A stretch of DNA of 26,076 nt, from positions 1-26,076 of the forward strand of contig JAOPUQ010000029.1 in NCBI GenBank assembly GCA_025963425.1. The letters run 5' to 3'. A program made the translations under genes and the position numbers. Origin of the DNA: Modestobacter sp. Its GTDB lineage: Bacteria; Actinomycetota; Actinomycetes; Mycobacteriales; Geodermatophilaceae. Every line of letters begins with the position of its first letter. The stretch's first letter is position 1. Under the pieces are notes generated by a model. That model ran no database searches, was not told the origin of the DNA, and worked only from the letters and a program-made list of their open reading frames with translations. This document shows, one piece after another, positions 6,956-14,402 of the stretch.

Positions 6956-7632
6956 GCGCTCCGGTCGAGGAGCAGCTGCGCCGGCTGGCCCGCCACGACA
7001 CCTGTGCCGTCTCGGACGCTCTCGAGCGGACCGGGCGATCCGGTGTCCTGACGGGGCTGTCGCGGGTGACGACGGAGTCCCGGGTGGCCGGGATCGCCGT
7101 CACCATGCAGCTCGGGCCCGCCGGTGCGGAGAAGCCGGCGCACCACCTCGGGGCCCGGGCGGTGGAGGCATCGGATGCGCGGTCGGTCATCGTCGTGGCC
7201 GGCGGTTCGCTGGAGTGCGGGGGCTGGGGTGGCCTGCTCTCCCGGGCGGCCCTCTTCGCCGGCGTTCGCGGAACCGTCGTCGACGGGCTGGCCCGCGACG
7301 TCGACGAGGCTGCCGAGCTCGGCTTCCCGGTCTTCGCCCGGGGGGTGACCCCGGTGACGGCGCGCGGCCGTCAGGTGGAGGTGTCCTGCGGCGAGCCGGT
7401 CGTCGTGGGGGGTGTCCCGGTCTCCCCGGGGGACCTCGTGCTCGCTGACGGCAGCGGGGTCGTCGTGGTCCCCGCCGAGGCGGTGGACGAGGTCCTGGAT
7501 GCCGCTGATGAGATCGCCGACCGGGAGGCCGCGATGATCGGCCGGCTCCGGGCGGGCGAACCGCCCAGTGCGGTCATGGACCGCTCCTACGAGACGATGC
7601 TGGAGGTGGACGGTGAGCGGACTACCGGCTGA
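6952..7632 (+). CDS. RraA-family protein 1 (HMG/CHA aldolase-like)
   Basis: A 226-residue member of the RraA / 4-hydroxy-4-methyl-2-oxoglutarate aldolase family. It shows the N-terminal TCAVSDALERTG helix, a central GGWGGLLSRAALFAGVRG turn, and VDGLARD with Arg115-Asp116, the substrate/metal pair of the aldolases. A C-terminal PGDLVLADGSGVVVVP segment follows. In the protocatechuate 4,5 and gallate pathways such enzymes (LigK/GalC) split 4-carboxy-4-hydroxy-2-oxoadipate into pyruvate and oxaloacetate. It is the first of three adjacent paralogs with only moderate mutual similarity by eye. The chosen GTG at 6952 overlaps the dioxygenase stop; GTG 6943 is an in-frame alternative. Some family members are not aldolases but decarboxylases or RNase E regulators. 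Confidence 0.8.
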   Translation: MSAPVEEQLRRLARHDTCAVSDALERTGRSGVLTGLSRVTTESRVAGIAVTMQLGPAGAEKPAHHLGARAVEASDARSVIVVAGGSLECGGWGGLLSRAALFAGVRGTVVDGLARDVDEAAELGFPVFARGVTPVTARGRQVEVSCGEPVVVGGVPVSPGDLVLADGSGVVVVPAEAVDEVLDAADEIADREAAMIGRLRAGEPPSAVMDRSYETMLEVDGERTTG

Positions 7633-8275
7633 CACCGGCCTGGGGACCAGCGCGCTCAGCGACGCCCTCGACCGGCTGGGGCTCGGCGGGCAGACCCTCG
7701 GCCTGCGTCCGGCCGGCAGTGCCGCCCGGATCTGGGGTCCTGCGTTCACCGTCCGGATGGCCCCCGCCGGGCGGCCGCCGGCCTCCGTCGGCGACTACAT
7801 CGACGACGTGCCCAACGGTGCCGTTGTCGTCATCGACAACCACGGGCGGCTCGACGCCACCGTGTGGGGCGACATCCTGACGACCACAGCGGGCCTGCGC
7901 GGCGTCGGCGGCACCGTCATCAACGGGGTCTGCCGGGACTCCTGGGTGCTGAGCGAGCAGGAGTATCCGCTCTTCTCTCTCGGCGTCCACATGCACACCG
8001 GCAAGGACCGCGTACAGATGGAGGCGGCGCAGGAGCCGGTCTCGCTCGGTGGGGTGCGGGTCGAGCCCGGCGACCTCATCGTCGGGGACCGGGACGGGGT
8101 GCTGGTGATCCCGGCCGCGGAGGCCGATCGCGTCGTCACCACGGCGCAGGAGATCGAGGCTGTCGAGGACGCCATCCGGGAGGCGGTCCGCAGCGGCAGC
8201 AGCCTGCGTGAGGCCCGCGCCCGGCACGGGTACCACGCCCTGCAGTCACGCACCCCCACCACGGCCAGCCGGTGA
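7613..8275 (+). CDS. RraA-family protein 2 (HMG/CHA aldolase-like)
   Basis: A 220-residue RraA-fold protein with TSALSDALDRLG near the N-terminus, DATVWGDILTTTAGLRGVGG in the middle, INGVCRD containing Arg108-Asp109, and PGDLIVGDRDGVLVIP near the end. All motifs expected for metal-dependent pyruvate-type aldolase activity are kept. The GTG start at 7613 has GGAGG at 7602-7606 and overlaps the end of the previous gene by 20 bases, so it is tightly coupled. It differs from its neighbours in the loop before the Arg-Asp pair (VIDNHGRLDATVWG), which suggests a different substrate or subunit role. It could be the true carboxy-hydroxy-oxoadipate aldolase, a decarboxylase, or one partner of a mixed oligomer; the sequence does not decide. 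Confidence 0.8.
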   Translation: MSGLPADTGLGTSALSDALDRLGLGGQTLGLRPAGSAARIWGPAFTVRMAPAGRPPASVGDYIDDVPNGAVVVIDNHGRLDATVWGDILTTTAGLRGVGGTVINGVCRDSWVLSEQEYPLFSLGVHMHTGKDRVQMEAAQEPVSLGGVRVEPGDLIVGDRDGVLVIPAAEADRVVTTAQEIEAVEDAIREAVRSGSSLREARARHGYHALQSRTPTTASR

Positions 8276-8889
8276 GCGGGCTGGCGAGCGCCACCGTCCA
8301 CGAGGCGTCTGGTCAGGTGGGGTGGCTACCGGCCAGCATCAAGCCGGTCGCGCCCGGGATGGTCGTGGCAGGCCCCGCCTACACGGTCCTCTGCGGTCCT
8401 CGTGACAATCTGGCCCTCCACCACGCGATCGCCCTCGCCCCGGCCGGGGCGGTGCTCGTGTGCTCGACCGCCGGCTGGTACGACGCCGGTTACCTGGGTG
8501 ACGTCATGGCCTGCGCGGCGACCGCCCGCGGGCTGGCCGGGCTGGTCATCGACGCGTGCGTCCGCGATCTGGCCGACCTCGCGGTCGGCTCCTTCCCGGT
8601 CTTCGCCCGGGGGTTGAGCATCCGCGGCACCACCAAGGATCCCCTGTTGCCGGCCGCCCTGGGACCGCGGCTGCGGTTCCCGGCCGTGGACGTCGACCCC
8701 GGGGACCTCGTGGTGGGGGACGCCGACGGCGTCGTCGTGATCGCGGCCGACCGGGCCGAGGAGGTCCGCCGGTCCTCGGTCGAACGCGAGGCGAAGGAGG
8801 CCGTCATCCGCGGTCGCCTCCTCCAGGGCGAGACGACGCTCGGCATCTACGGCCTCCCGGCCCTGACCACACACCCGACCGGTGGTTGA
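8272..8889 (+). CDS. RraA-family protein 3 (HMG/CHA aldolase-like, short N-terminus)
   Basis: A 205-residue RraA-fold protein beginning VSGLASATVHEASG, with GWYDAGYLGDVMACAATARGLAG in the middle, IDACVRD containing Arg98-Asp99, and PGDLVVGDADGVVVIA near the end. The N-terminal segment is shorter than in paralogs 1 and 2. The 'GDVMACAATARG' loop is the closest of the three to the one I recall in characterised CHA aldolases (GalC/LigK), so this is my best candidate for the final pathway step. Its GTG overlaps the previous stop (GTGA). It is the last gene of the ring-cleavage operon and is followed by two hairpins and the importer genes. Assignment among the three paralogs is inference. Confidence 0.8.
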   Translation: MSGLASATVHEASGQVGWLPASIKPVAPGMVVAGPAYTVLCGPRDNLALHHAIALAPAGAVLVCSTAGWYDAGYLGDVMACAATARGLAGLVIDACVRDLADLAVGSFPVFARGLSIRGTTKDPLLPAALGPRLRFPAVDVDPGDLVVGDADGVVVIAADRAEEVRRSSVEREAKEAVIRGRLLQGETTLGIYGLPALTTHPTGG

Positions 8890-8903
8890 CCACCGGCCGG
8901 TGG
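8879..8903. terminator. Inverted repeats at the end of the ring-cleavage operon
   Basis: CCGGTGG (8879-8885) pairs with CCACCGG (8890-8896) around a 4-base loop that contains the stop codon of the third RraA gene. The overlapping sequence CCACCGGCCGGTGG (8890-8903) is a perfect palindrome. The two structures are mutually exclusive. There is no T-run. This is a possible partial terminator or processing site. Confidence 0.35.
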
Positions 8904-8982
8904 ACCGCCGCACCGGCTGAGCCGGCGCGCGGTCTGCCCCACCGCACCCGCACGACAGCACCGCAGGACGGAACAGGCACCA

Positions 8983-9006
8983 GGACGCCCCGGGACCGGG
9001 GCGTCC
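8983..9006 (+). terminator. GC hairpin just upstream of the importer binding-protein gene
   Basis: GGACGCCCCG (8983-8992) and CGGGGCGTCC (8997-9006) form a perfect 10-bp stem with a 4-base loop. It lies in the 141-base gap between the third RraA gene and the solute-binding-protein gene and ends 24 bases before the GTG. It could terminate readthrough from the ring-cleavage operon, or protect the 5' end of a processed importer mRNA. No separate promoter was recognised in the gap. Confidence 0.45.
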
Positions 9007-9030
9007 CTCCGCAATGAAGGGGAGATATCT

Positions 9031-10203
9031 GTGCTCGCGAGAAGAAGCCTCACCGCGGTGCTCCTGGCCGCTGGCCTCACCGTCACCGCATGCGGGGGCG
9101 GTGATGACGGCGGCGGAGGCGGCTCGACGGCCACCCAGGAACCCGTCCGGATCGGCCTCGTGCTCCCGGCCACCGGGCCGCTGACCCCGAACGGGGAGGG
9201 CAACCAGGCCGGCTTCGAGTTCTTCTGGGACCAGCAGGACAACGCCGCCGGTGGCCGCCCGGTCGAGATCATCACCGCCGACGACGAGGGCAAGCCCGAC
9301 GTCGCCGTCACCCGGGTGCAGGAGCTCATCGAGCAGGAGCAGGTCGACGTGCTCGCCGGCTTCGTGTCCAGTGCCGCAGCGCTGGCGGCCCGGGACCTCG
9401 CCGTCCGGACCGAGACGCCGCTCGTGGTGACCCAGGCCGCGACCAGGCGGCTCACCGGTGAGGACGACTCCGGCCTCGTCACCCGGGTGATCGCCACCTT
9501 CGAGGAGTCGATGGGTGCGCTGACCGAGCACGCCACCACCGAGGACGGCGTGCAGCAGATCCTCTTCATCGGCAGTGACTACGAGGCAGGCAAGGACGCC
9601 GAAAAGGCCGTCCGGGCGACCGCCGAGAAGAACGGCGCGACTGTCGCGCAGAGCATCTTCGCCCCCCTGGGCACCCAGGACTTCGCGCCCTTCCTGGCCA
9701 ACATCGGGGATGTCGACGCGGTCGTCGCCTTCTTCGGCGGCACCGATGCGGTCCGCTTCGTGCAGCAGTACGACGAGTTCGGGCTCAAGGACACCACCCC
9801 GCTCTACGGCCACTGGTCGCTGACCGTGGACCCGCTCCTCGAGCAGGAGGCGGACTCCGCGGAGGGCATCGTGACGGTCCAGGAGTACTCGAACACCATC
9901 GACAACCCGGCCAGTACCTCCTTCATCGAGTCCTGGACGGCGGAGTTCGGCAGCCCGCCCAACGCCTGGAACGAGCAGGGGTACGTGGCGGCCATGGCGA
10001 TCGCTGCGGGGATCGAGGCGACCGACGGGGAGGCCGGCGGGGCCGACCTGGCCGCGGCGATCCGCGCCTCCGAGCTCGACGCACCGCGCGGCACCGTCAC
10101 CTTCGACGACGAGGGTCAGGTCGAGCAGTCGCTCTACATGGCCACCGTCGGGCGTGAGGGGGACGGGTTCGTCAACGCTCTCCTCGGCGACAGCTCGAAC
10201 TGA
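9031..10203 (+). CDS. Branched-chain amino acid-type ABC transporter, substrate-binding lipoprotein
   Basis: A 390-residue precursor. A positively charged N-terminus (LARRS) precedes a hydrophobic stretch and the lipobox TVTAC with Cys21, then a Gly/Asp-rich linker, so it is an exported lipoprotein. The mature part starts PVRIGLVLPATGPLTPNGEGNQAGFEFF and continues with ITADDEGKPDVAVTRVQELI, the pattern of LivK-like type I periplasmic-binding proteins. Family members bind branched amino acids, amides or, in catabolic islands, aromatic acids. GTG 9031 has AAGGGGAG at 9017-9024. The four remaining transporter genes follow. Given the enzymes on both sides, an aromatic carboxylate is the most likely ligand (inference). 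A strong hairpin separates this gene from the permeases, as is common where the binding protein is made in excess. Confidence 0.9.
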   Translation: MLARRSLTAVLLAAGLTVTACGGGDDGGGGGSTATQEPVRIGLVLPATGPLTPNGEGNQAGFEFFWDQQDNAAGGRPVEIITADDEGKPDVAVTRVQELIEQEQVDVLAGFVSSAAALAARDLAVRTETPLVVTQAATRRLTGEDDSGLVTRVIATFEESMGALTEHATTEDGVQQILFIGSDYEAGKDAEKAVRATAEKNGATVAQSIFAPLGTQDFAPFLANIGDVDAVVAFFGGTDAVRFVQQYDEFGLKDTTPLYGHWSLTVDPLLEQEADSAEGIVTVQEYSNTIDNPASTSFIESWTAEFGSPPNAWNEQGYVAAMAIAAGIEATDGEAGGADLAAAIRASELDAPRGTVTFDDEGQVEQSLYMATVGREGDGFVNALLGDSSN

Positions 10204-10209
10204 CGCGCT

Positions 10210-10246
10210 CCCTCCCGGCGCCGCCTCCAGGGCGGCGCCGGGAGGG
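10210..10246 (+). terminator. Long perfect hairpin between binding-protein and permease genes
   Basis: CCCTCCCGGCGCCGCC (10210-10225) and GGCGGCGCCGGGAGGG (10231-10246) form a perfect 16-bp stem with a 5-base loop. It starts 7 bases after the binding-protein stop and ends 21 bases before the permease ATG. There is no T-run. Such a hairpin usually stabilises the upstream message or attenuates downstream transcription, giving more binding protein than permease. Confidence 0.6.
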
Positions 10247-10267
10247 GCACCGAACCAAGGGGAGACC

Positions 10268-11122
10268 ATGAACTGGACCGTCCAGGTCCTCAATGGAGTT
10301 GCCGTCGGCCTCCTGCTGTTCCTCATCGCGGCCGGGTTGTCGGTGACCTTCGGCGTCATGCGGGTGCTCAACCTCAACCACGGCGGCCTCTACGCCATCG
10401 GGGCCTTCGTCGGGTACTCCGTCATCCAGGCGGGGTGGGGGTTCGGGACGGCATGCCTGATCGCCTTCGCCGTGACGGCGCTGTTCGGTGCGCTCCAGCA
10501 GCGTTTCCTGCTCTGGCGGATCCGCGGTGACGAGCTCGCCCAGGTGCTGCTCACCATCGGGGTGCTGCTCGTCATCTCCGACCTGATCGACTCGATCTGG
10601 GGTTCCGACCCCAAGCGGGTACCGCCGCCGGCCTTCCTGGACGAGTCGTTGGACGTCTTCGGCTCGCGGTTCCCCGCCTACCGGCTCGCACTGATCGTCG
10701 TCGCGCTCGTCCTGGTGGTCGTGCTCGTGTACGTCATGGACAAGACCCGGCTGGGCGCGATCGTCCGCGCGGGAGTGGACGACGACGAGCTCGTCCGGCT
10801 GCACGGGATCGACCTCAAATGGGTCTTCGTGGTCGTCTTCGCCGCCGGGGCAGGTCTCGCCGGGCTCGCCGGCGTGCTCGGCGGCCCGATCCTGGGCACC
10901 TATGTCGGCGCGGAGTACGACGTCCTGACCCTGGCGCTCGTCGTGGTGGTCATCGGCGGGCTCGGGAGCCTGCAGGGCGCGCTGGTCGGTGCGCTCTTCG
11001 TCGGTCTGGTCGACAGCCTGACGAAGACGGCCTTCCCCGGGCTCGCGGCCTTCTCCATCTACGTCCCTATGATCCTGGTCCTCGTGGCGCGGCCACAGGG
11101 ACTGTTGGTGAGGCACCCATGA
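10268..11122 (+). CDS. Branched-chain amino acid-type ABC transporter permease, LivH-like
   Basis: A 284-residue polytopic membrane protein. It begins with a hydrophobic helix (VAVGLLLFLIAAGLSVTFGVM) and the family motif RVLNLNHGGLYAIGAF, seen in LivH-type permeases. A central basic loop, RAGVDDDELVRLHGIDLKWVF, carries the coupling region that contacts the ATPases, followed by GGLGSLQGALVGALFVGLVDSL. ATG 10268 is preceded by AAGGGGAG. The gene overlaps the second permease by ATGA. It would form the heterodimeric channel with the LivM-like protein. Length is typical. Confidence 0.9.
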   Translation: MNWTVQVLNGVAVGLLLFLIAAGLSVTFGVMRVLNLNHGGLYAIGAFVGYSVIQAGWGFGTACLIAFAVTALFGALQQRFLLWRIRGDELAQVLLTIGVLLVISDLIDSIWGSDPKRVPPPAFLDESLDVFGSRFPAYRLALIVVALVLVVVLVYVMDKTRLGAIVRAGVDDDELVRLHGIDLKWVFVVVFAAGAGLAGLAGVLGGPILGTYVGAEYDVLTLALVVVVIGGLGSLQGALVGALFVGLVDSLTKTAFPGLAAFSIYVPMILVLVARPQGLLVRHP

Positions 11123-12132
11123 GCATCCCCCCGCGCGTGCGCTCCCTCCTCCCTCCCCTCGTCGTCCTGGTCGTCGTCCTGGCCGGGGGGTTCGTGTCCG
11201 GCGCCGAGCAGCGACTTGTCACCGAGATGCTGGTGTTCGGGCTGTTCGCGATGAGCCTCAACGTGCTGCTCGGCTACACCGGGCTGCCCTCGCTGGGGCA
11301 CGGGCTCTACTTCGGGCTGGGCGCCTACGCGACCGCCATCGTGGTGCGCGAGCACACCGAGAACCTGCTGGTGACCCTGATCGTCGGACCGCTGGTGGCG
11401 GCCGCGGTGGCGGCGCTCGTCGGGCTGGTGGCGCTGCGCACATCCGGCGCGTACTTCTTGATGATCACCTTCGCGTTCGCCCAGCTGGGCGTGGCCCTGG
11501 TGACCCAGACCGGCGACGTCACCGGCGGGGCGGACGGCCTGGCCGGGATCCTCCGCCCGGAGCTCGGGATCGATGGTGTCCAGCTCTATGATGCGCAACA
11601 GTTCTATGTCCTCGTCGCCGCGATCGTCGTGATCGCGACGGCCCTGCTGGCCCAGCTGCTGCGCTCCCCGTTCGGGGTGACGCTCACCGGTATCCGGGGC
11701 AACCCGGAACGCATGCAGGCCCTCGGCTTCAACGTCTGGGGTCACCGGTACGCGGCGTTCGTCATCTCCGGTGCGTTCGCCGGCCTGGCCGGGGTGCTCA
11801 TCGCCTACCTCAACGGCTTCGTCAGCCCCGAGCTGCTCGGTCTCACGACGTCCGCCGAGGTGCTGCTGATGGTCGTGCTGGGGGGCGCGGGAACCCTGCT
11901 CGGCCCGATGGTGGGCGCGGTGTTCGTCCTCGGGCTCGAGGAGATCAGCAAGACCGTGGGCGACGGTGACCACTACCGGTTGCTGCTCGGCCTGGCCTAC
12001 ATCGTGACCGTGCTGGTGGCCCGGAAGGGCGTCGTACGCGCGGTGCGCTCGTTGATGCCGGCGCGAGGCAGCGGCGTCCCGCCCCGACCGGCGCGCGAGC
12101 GCTCGGCGGCCGACCCGGAGAAGGTGGCATGA
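11119..12132 (+). CDS. Branched-chain amino acid-type ABC transporter permease, LivM-like
   Basis: A 337-residue permease with about eight to ten hydrophobic segments. The LivM-type motif FAMSLNVLLGYTGLPSLGHG sits near residues 35-55, the GIRGNPERMQALGFNVW coupling loop lies near 190-210, and GGAGTLLGPMVGAVF appears near 255. The C-terminus is a short basic, Pro/Arg/Glu-rich tail without membrane character, longer than strictly needed for the fold. Its ATG overlaps the LivH stop and its own stop overlaps the LivG ATG, so the transporter genes are translationally coupled. It pairs with the LivH-like permease. Confidence 0.9.
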   Translation: MSIPPRVRSLLPPLVVLVVVLAGGFVSGAEQRLVTEMLVFGLFAMSLNVLLGYTGLPSLGHGLYFGLGAYATAIVVREHTENLLVTLIVGPLVAAAVAALVGLVALRTSGAYFLMITFAFAQLGVALVTQTGDVTGGADGLAGILRPELGIDGVQLYDAQQFYVLVAAIVVIATALLAQLLRSPFGVTLTGIRGNPERMQALGFNVWGHRYAAFVISGAFAGLAGVLIAYLNGFVSPELLGLTTSAEVLLMVVLGGAGTLLGPMVGAVFVLGLEEISKTVGDGDHYRLLLGLAYIVTVLVARKGVVRAVRSLMPARGSGVPPRPARERSAADPEKVA

Positions 12133-12875
12133 GCGGTACAGCGGTGCTGGAGGCGCGCGGCATCTCGCGGAGTTTCGGTGGGGTGCACGCGGTCCGCGAG
12201 GTCTCCCTGACCGTCGCCGAGGGGGAGCGGCGACTGGTCATCGGCCCCAACGGTGCGGGCAAGAGCGTGTTCTTCTCGCTACTGGGTGGGCAGTACACGC
12301 CCGACTCCGGGGCGATCCTCCTCGGCGGCGAGGAGGTCACGTCACTGTCCCCGCACCGGCGGGCCCGGCGTGGTCTGGCCCGGACGTTCCAGCTCAACAG
12401 CCTGTTCCCCGACCTCACCGTGCGGGAGAACGTCCGGCTCGCCGTGCAGGCCGCGACCGGCACCCGGTGGTCGGTGCGCTCCCACGGGCGCGGTTCGAGG
12501 CTGCAGGAGCGGACCGACGAGCTGCTGGCGCAGTGGCGGCTCGAGGGCCGGGCGGACCAGACGATCGCGCTGCTCTCCTACGGGGAACGTCGCCGGCTGG
12601 AGGTGATCCTCGCGCTGGCCGGGCATCCGCGGGTGCTGCTGCTGGACGAGCCGACAGCGGGCCTCACGCCGGAGGAGAGCGTAGAGATGCTGGAGGTGGT
12701 CCTGGCGCTGCCCAGCGACGTGGCCATCGTGATGATCGAGCACGACATGTCGATCGCCAACCGGTTCGCCGAGCGGATCACCGTGCTGGCCATGGGCGAG
12801 GTCGTCGCGGACGGCCCGCCCGAGGAGGTCCGGCAGAACCCGCTGGTCCGACAGTCCTACCTGGGGGAAGAGTGA
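12129..12875 (+). CDS. Branched-chain amino acid-type ABC transporter ATPase, LivG-like
   Basis: A 248-residue ATPase with Walker A GPNGAGKS at 39-46 and Walker B VLLLDEP at about 169-175, followed by TAGLTPEES and an H-loop in MIEHDMS. The signature reads LSYGERRRLE at 149-158, where LivG proteins often have LSYGxQRRLE; Glu replaces the usual Gln and the motif is otherwise intact. The Q-loop region RTFQLNSLFPDLTV is family-like. It powers the importer together with the LivF-like ATPase, whose GTG overlaps its stop. Confidence 0.9.
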   Translation: MSGTAVLEARGISRSFGGVHAVREVSLTVAEGERRLVIGPNGAGKSVFFSLLGGQYTPDSGAILLGGEEVTSLSPHRRARRGLARTFQLNSLFPDLTVRENVRLAVQAATGTRWSVRSHGRGSRLQERTDELLAQWRLEGRADQTIALLSYGERRRLEVILALAGHPRVLLLDEPTAGLTPEESVEMLEVVLALPSDVAIVMIEHDMSIANRFAERITVLAMGEVVADGPPEEVRQNPLVRQSYLGEE

Positions 12876-13621
12876 CCGTCAGCGACCAGCATGCCCCGGC
12901 TCTCGAGGTCTCGAGGCTCACGGCGGGCTACGGCGACAGCACGGTGCTCTCCGGGGTGTCGCTGGCCCTGGAGCCGGGCCGGATCGCCGTCCTGTTGGGC
13001 CGCAACGGCGTGGGGAAGTCCACTCTCGTCCGCTGCCTGGCGGGGTTGCTCCCGGTGCGCTCGGGCACGGTGTCGATGCTGGGCCAGGACGTCACGAACC
13101 GACCCACGCATGCCATGGCCGACCTGGGTTTCGGGGTGCTGCCCCAGGGCAAGCGGATGTTCCCCTCGCTGACGGTGGGGGAGAACCTCGATCTCGGGTA
13201 CCTGACCCGGCGCCGTCGCGCCAAGCGCGGCGGCGATCCGCCACTGGCCTGGTCGCCGGAGCGGGTGCTGGACCTGTTCCCGGTCTTCGCCGACCGGATG
13301 CGGACCCGTGCCGGGTCCCTGTCCGGCGGGGAGCAGCAGATGCTCGCGCTGGCCCGGGCCATGGTGGGCGGGCCGCGGGTGCTCGTGCTGGACGAGCCCT
13401 CCGAGGCGTTGTCGCCGGCCCGGGTGAGCGAACTGGGCCGGCTGCTGCGCGGCCTGCGTGACCAGGGGATGCCGATCCTGCTGGTGGAGCAGAACGTCTC
13501 CTTCGCCTGCGACCTCGCCGACGTCGTCCACGTCATGGACAAGGGGCGCATCGTGGCCGAGCGGCGGGGCGCGCAGATCACCGACGATCGAGAACTCATC
13601 CGCGACCTGCTGAGCATCTGA
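12872..13621 (+). CDS. Branched-chain amino acid-type ABC transporter ATPase, LivF-like
   Basis: A 249-residue ATPase with Walker A GRNGVGKS (43-50), signature LSGGEQQMLALARA (150-163), Walker B VLVLDEPSEALSP (170-182) and H-loop-like VEQNVS. In the last, Gln stands where many ABC ATPases have His, as is usual in LivF (VEQN). The segment GVLPQGKRMFPSLTV and the short distance between motifs are typical of LivF. The GTG start at 12872 overlaps the LivG stop with GGGGAAG just upstream. This is the last importer gene; the cyclase gene follows after 11 bases and is probably in the same transcript. Confidence 0.9.
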   Translation: MTVSDQHAPALEVSRLTAGYGDSTVLSGVSLALEPGRIAVLLGRNGVGKSTLVRCLAGLLPVRSGTVSMLGQDVTNRPTHAMADLGFGVLPQGKRMFPSLTVGENLDLGYLTRRRRAKRGGDPPLAWSPERVLDLFPVFADRMRTRAGSLSGGEQQMLALARAMVGGPRVLVLDEPSEALSPARVSELGRLLRGLRDQGMPILLVEQNVSFACDLADVVHVMDKGRIVAERRGAQITDDRELIRDLLSI

Positions 13622-13632
13622 GGAGCTCCCGC

Positions 13633-14385
13633 GTGCTGCACGAGCTGTCCCACCCGTTCGCGAACGGGATGCCGCACCACCCGATGGTCCCGCCCTTCCA
13701 GCACTTGTTCTCCCGGCGCCTGGGGGACGTGATCCGCCCCGGGGGTCTCTCGGTCGCCTCCGACGTGCTCATCGCCCCCCTGCACGTCGGAACGCACATC
13801 GACGCCTTCTCGCACGTCGGGGACGCCGCGGCTCTGGCCGGGGAGCGTCCCGCCGGCGAGTCGCTGCCCCCGTTGCTGACCCGGGCCGTCGTCCTGGACT
13901 GCCGCCCGGCGGTGGCGGCGGGGACGCACGAGATCGGCCCGACCGAGCTCGCCGAGGCCGCCGACCGGGCCGGGGCGGTACCCGGCGCCGGCGACGTCGC
14001 CCTGCTGGCCACCGGCTGGGAGCGGCACTGGGGCGACCCGGTCGCCTATGCCGGTCCGGTGGCGGATCCGCCGGGGCTGTCGGTGGCCGGGGCGCGCCAC
14101 CTCGCCGACCTCGGCGTGGTGGCGGTCGGGGCGGACACCCCAGCGCTCGAACCAGCCAGCACCGAGCTCGGGGTGCACCGGCTCCTGCTCGAGGAGCGCC
14201 GGGTGTACATCGTGGAGAACATGCGCCTGTCGTCGCTGCTGGCCGCCGGCGAGCACGACGTGCTCTTTCTCGCGCTGCCGCTGCGGATCGTGGGAGCGAC
14301 GGCGTCGCCGTTGCGGTGCGTGGCGGTGACCGGGTCGGGAGCGGCGGCCTGTGGGGAGCTGCTGCGGGCCGCGGCGACGGGCTGA
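13633..14385 (+). CDS. Cyclase-family metal-dependent hydrolase (kynurenine formamidase/isatin hydrolase fold)
   Basis: A 250-residue protein starting LHELSHPFANGMPHHP. The cyclase-family metal motif is readable as His51-VGT-His55-I-Asp57-AFS-His61. The common form is HxGTHxDxPxH; here the Pro is Phe but all metal ligands are kept. A later GVVAVGADTPALEP segment also matches the family. Characterised members hydrolyse amides or strained rings (N-formylkynurenine, isatin), and others act on lactones or pyrones. In this context it might hydrolyse a pyrone- or lactone-type ring-cleavage product, replacing the missing LigI; this is speculation. AGGAG (13621-13625) precedes GTG 13633, and the gene sits 11 bases after the LivF-like gene. 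Its 3' end faces the GntR gene. Confidence 0.82.
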   Translation: MLHELSHPFANGMPHHPMVPPFQHLFSRRLGDVIRPGGLSVASDVLIAPLHVGTHIDAFSHVGDAAALAGERPAGESLPPLLTRAVVLDCRPAVAAGTHEIGPTELAEAADRAGAVPGAGDVALLATGWERHWGDPVAYAGPVADPPGLSVAGARHLADLGVVAVGADTPALEPASTELGVHRLLLEERRVYIVENMRLSSLLAAGEHDVLFLALPLRIVGATASPLRCVAVTGSGAAACGELLRAAATG

Positions 14386-14390
14386 CCGGG

Positions 14391-14402
14391 CCGCCGCGGC
14401 GG
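14391..14402. terminator. Palindrome between convergent cyclase and GntR genes
   Basis: CCGCCGCGGCGG (14391-14402) is a perfect 12-base palindrome filling most of the 17-base gap between two convergent stop codons. GACCG at 14384-14388 and CGGTC at 14400-14404 offer an alternative outer pairing. It may be a weak bidirectional terminator, without T-runs on either side. Confidence 0.3.

Noticed and set aside
7746..9160. Partial matches to the IclR-like motif (GTCCGGAT) inside the second RraA gene and the importer binding-protein gene
   Set aside because: Only the short core is shared, the sites are inside coding sequence, and the CGAAAT half is missing.
8326..10377. A minus-strand open frame of 683 codons opposite the third RraA gene and the importer binding protein
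   Set aside because: It is antisense to genes with clear motifs, and its composition is typical of a shadow frame.
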